From: Candidatus Aphodenecus pullistercoris
Lineage (GTDB): Bacteria; Spirochaetota; Spirochaetia; Sphaerochaetales; Sphaerochaetaceae
Direction: 5' to 3'
Assembly: GCA_017694495.1 (NCBI GenBank)
Contig: JADIMU010000040.1
Coordinates: 1 to 64,000, forward strand
DNA length: 64,000 nt
Made by a program: the position numbers and the translations under genes. Position 1 is the first letter of the stretch. Every line of letters starts with the position of its first letter. The notes below the pieces were generated by a model. That model was not told where the DNA came from. It saw only the letters and a list, made by a program, of their open reading frames with translations, and ran no database searches. Positions 62,490 to 64,000 of the stretch are shown one piece after another.

Positions 62490-63779
62490 CAGACCCGCGA
62501 TGGCGGCCCCCAGTGCGGGGCTGTCATCGATGCGGACCATGTGGCAGAACCTGCCATGGCCCTTCTCGAGGATCTCGAAGAGGTAGTACTTCGTGTACTC
62601 CTCCATGAAGGCTGTCTTGTAGAAGGTCGTACCGTCGGCGTTTATGACCACCGGGTAGCGCGGGTTGGTTCCCACGTCCGTGCGGATGATGGCGGCGGTG
62701 AGGTTGAGCGCCGTGAGCTTGCTCGCCCTCTCGATGATGGAGCGGAGTATCAGCCAGAGCGCCAGGGCATCGTCCTCATTGTCGCCGACGCACTCGACGA
62801 GCTTGTAGTCCTTCCTGTGGCAGTCCTCGAGGTAGTAGCTCATCTCGGTGGTCGAAAGCGGCCCGATCTTGGCAAAGCGCTCGGCGAAGTCCTTGCTGAA
62901 GATGCCCTCCCCGATGGCCAGCGTGATGACATGCTGGGCGAAGGGTCCGATGTAGGCGCCGCTGATCATCTTCTCGAAATGGTAGTTGCCAGGGTTCTTC
63001 GTCGTCGCGAAGAAGGACTCGTCCGCAGGTCCGAGGTTGAGTGCCAGGTTGCCCGACTCGACGTTGACGATCATCCTGCCATTCTGCGTGGAGTGGATCT
63101 TGCCGATCTGACGGATCTCCTCGCTGTAGGCCGTGTTCGTTCCTGTGCCAAGGATGAAGCCGATCGAGCCTGAGGAAGGACCATGGTAGCCTGCGCGGCA
63201 TGCAAGAAGCGTCGCGACAGTGTCGTTGACGAGGGAGTACTTCTTCTTCGAGACGTCGTGTCCCCTCCTCTCGAGCTCGGCCAGAAGTCCCTTCACGATG
63301 GGCTTTCCGATGACTTCGGGGGCCTTCACTTCCTTGGAGAAGACGATTGGGATGCCGTCGTGGTCCTCAGTGATCGTGGCGGCGTAGCTGAAGCAGAAGC
63401 CGATCCTGTCGCTCTTGTCGATCAGGCGCTCGACGTTGTCTGCGAGGATGCCGAAGAACTGGGCGGCGCTCACCTCGCTCTTCACACCAGGCATCGAAGT
63501 CTTCTGGAAGTCCTCGATGATGCTCTTTCCATCCTCGTCGAAGCTGATCAGGCAGGTGCGGAAGTTCGTTCCACCCGCATCCAGGACGATGACCTTCTCG
63601 CCCGGTCTGACGCTCTCCGTCTCAGTGGCATATGTCGCTATCATGGCAAGCGAGCTCTCCTCGCCAGCCAGTCCCTTCTCCATCTCGCTCGCGAAGAAGG
63701 AGAGGACATCCTTCTCGTCGACCTGCGACGCCAGCAGCCTGTTGGCGCTCAGGAAGGACATCACCCTGTCCTCAACCAT
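62481..63779 (-). CDS. Hexokinase family protein
   Basis: VIVLDAGGTNFRTCLISFDEDGK; GFCFSYAATI; SLVNDTVATLLACRAGYHG; GFILGTGTNTAY. Confidence 0.92.
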   Translation of the reverse strand: MVEDRVMSFLSANRLLASQVDEKDVLSFFASEMEKGLAGEESSLAMIATYATETESVRPGEKVIVLDAGGTNFRTCLISFDEDGKSIIEDFQKTSMPGVKSEVSAAQFFGILADNVERLIDKSDRIGFCFSYAATITEDHDGIPIVFSKEVKAPEVIGKPIVKGLLAELERRGHDVSKKKYSLVNDTVATLLACRAGYHGPSSGSIGFILGTGTNTAYSEEIRQIGKIHSTQNGRMIVNVESGNLALNLGPADESFFATTKNPGNYHFEKMISGAYIGPFAQHVITLAIGEGIFSKDFAERFAKIGPLSTTEMSYYLEDCHRKDYKLVECVGDNEDDALALWLILRSIIERASKLTALNLTAAIIRTDVGTNPRYPVVINADGTTFYKTAFMEEYTKYYLFEILEKGHGRFCHMVRIDDSPALGAAIAGLSV

Positions 63780-63808
63780 ATTCCAAATCCTCCCTTTTCC
63801 AGGACACC

Positions 63809-63997
63809 TCAGATGAAGCCGAACTCCATCGGAGAGATGCTTATTCCAAGATTGTTGCATGTCATCTTTTCTACCGTCAAGCGCACGCAGTCGGCCTCAT
63901 TGTCGCCCTCTGCCGCGATGATTCCCTCGAAGGCCAGAGGATCGGGGAAGTCGTCACCCGAGACGACGAGCGAGACGTAGACCTCGAGGTCTATCAT
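63809..63997 (-). CDS. Hypothetical protein, possibly truncated by the window edge
   Basis: MIDLEVYVSLVVSGDDFPDPLAFEGIIAAEGDNEADCVRLTVEKMTCNNLGISISPMEFGFI. Confidence 0.4.
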   Translation of the reverse strand: MIDLEVYVSLVVSGDDFPDPLAFEGIIAAEGDNEADCVRLTVEKMTCNNLGISISPMEFGFI

Positions 63998-64000
63998 CTC

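Noticed and set aside
1-64000. tRNA/rRNA genes, CRISPR arrays, prophage or toxin-antitoxin modules
   Set aside because: None recognised when scanning the intergenic regions by eye; tRNAscan-SE, MinCED and Infernal would be needed to exclude them formally.

Overview
Chromosomal window of about 58% GC from what looks like a spirochaete. The placement is my inference, from the non-lipidated 'AGG' solute-binding proteins, the PyrBI fusion and overall gene content. The left ~28 kb is an accessory sulfated-glycosaminoglycan (heparin/heparan/chondroitin-type) utilisation region. It holds two back-to-back gene clusters with two ATPase-less ABC importers, four sulfatases, two GH88 unsaturated glucuronyl hydrolases, two heparinase II/III-family proteins, one PHP-like metallohydrolase and two membrane-sensor AraC regulators. 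The catabolic enzymes appear to lack signal peptides, so degradation is probably intracellular. At the far left edge, on the minus strand, is the 5' end of a group II intron inserted directly behind the carbamate-kinase terminator, followed by a degenerate IS200/IS605-like remnant. The right part is mostly core genes: lon, a U32 peptidase, an HTH-superoxide-reductase-like fusion, a CorA-type transporter, a pyr operon with two gene fusions (pyrB-pyrI and pyrD-pyrK), a Wza/Wzc-like pair, a large acidic repeat protein, prs, argH, ssb, an archaeal-type UMP kinase, a patatin, pdxY, a phosphohexomutase and hexokinase. The most interesting new signals are: (i) an unannotated 28-codon leader ORF (M..DD..NPHPD..) plus an SD-sequestering hairpin upstream of corA; (ii) a recurrent promoter geometry with the -10 box 7-8 nt before ATG, implying leaderless mRNAs; (iii) a beta-clamp-like QLSLF motif inside a 93-bp-repeat acidic linker; (iv) an XRE regulator fused to a desulfoferrodoxin-like domain; (v) a PHP-like hydrolase embedded in the sulfatase operon. 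All family calls come from reading motifs; no database search was run.
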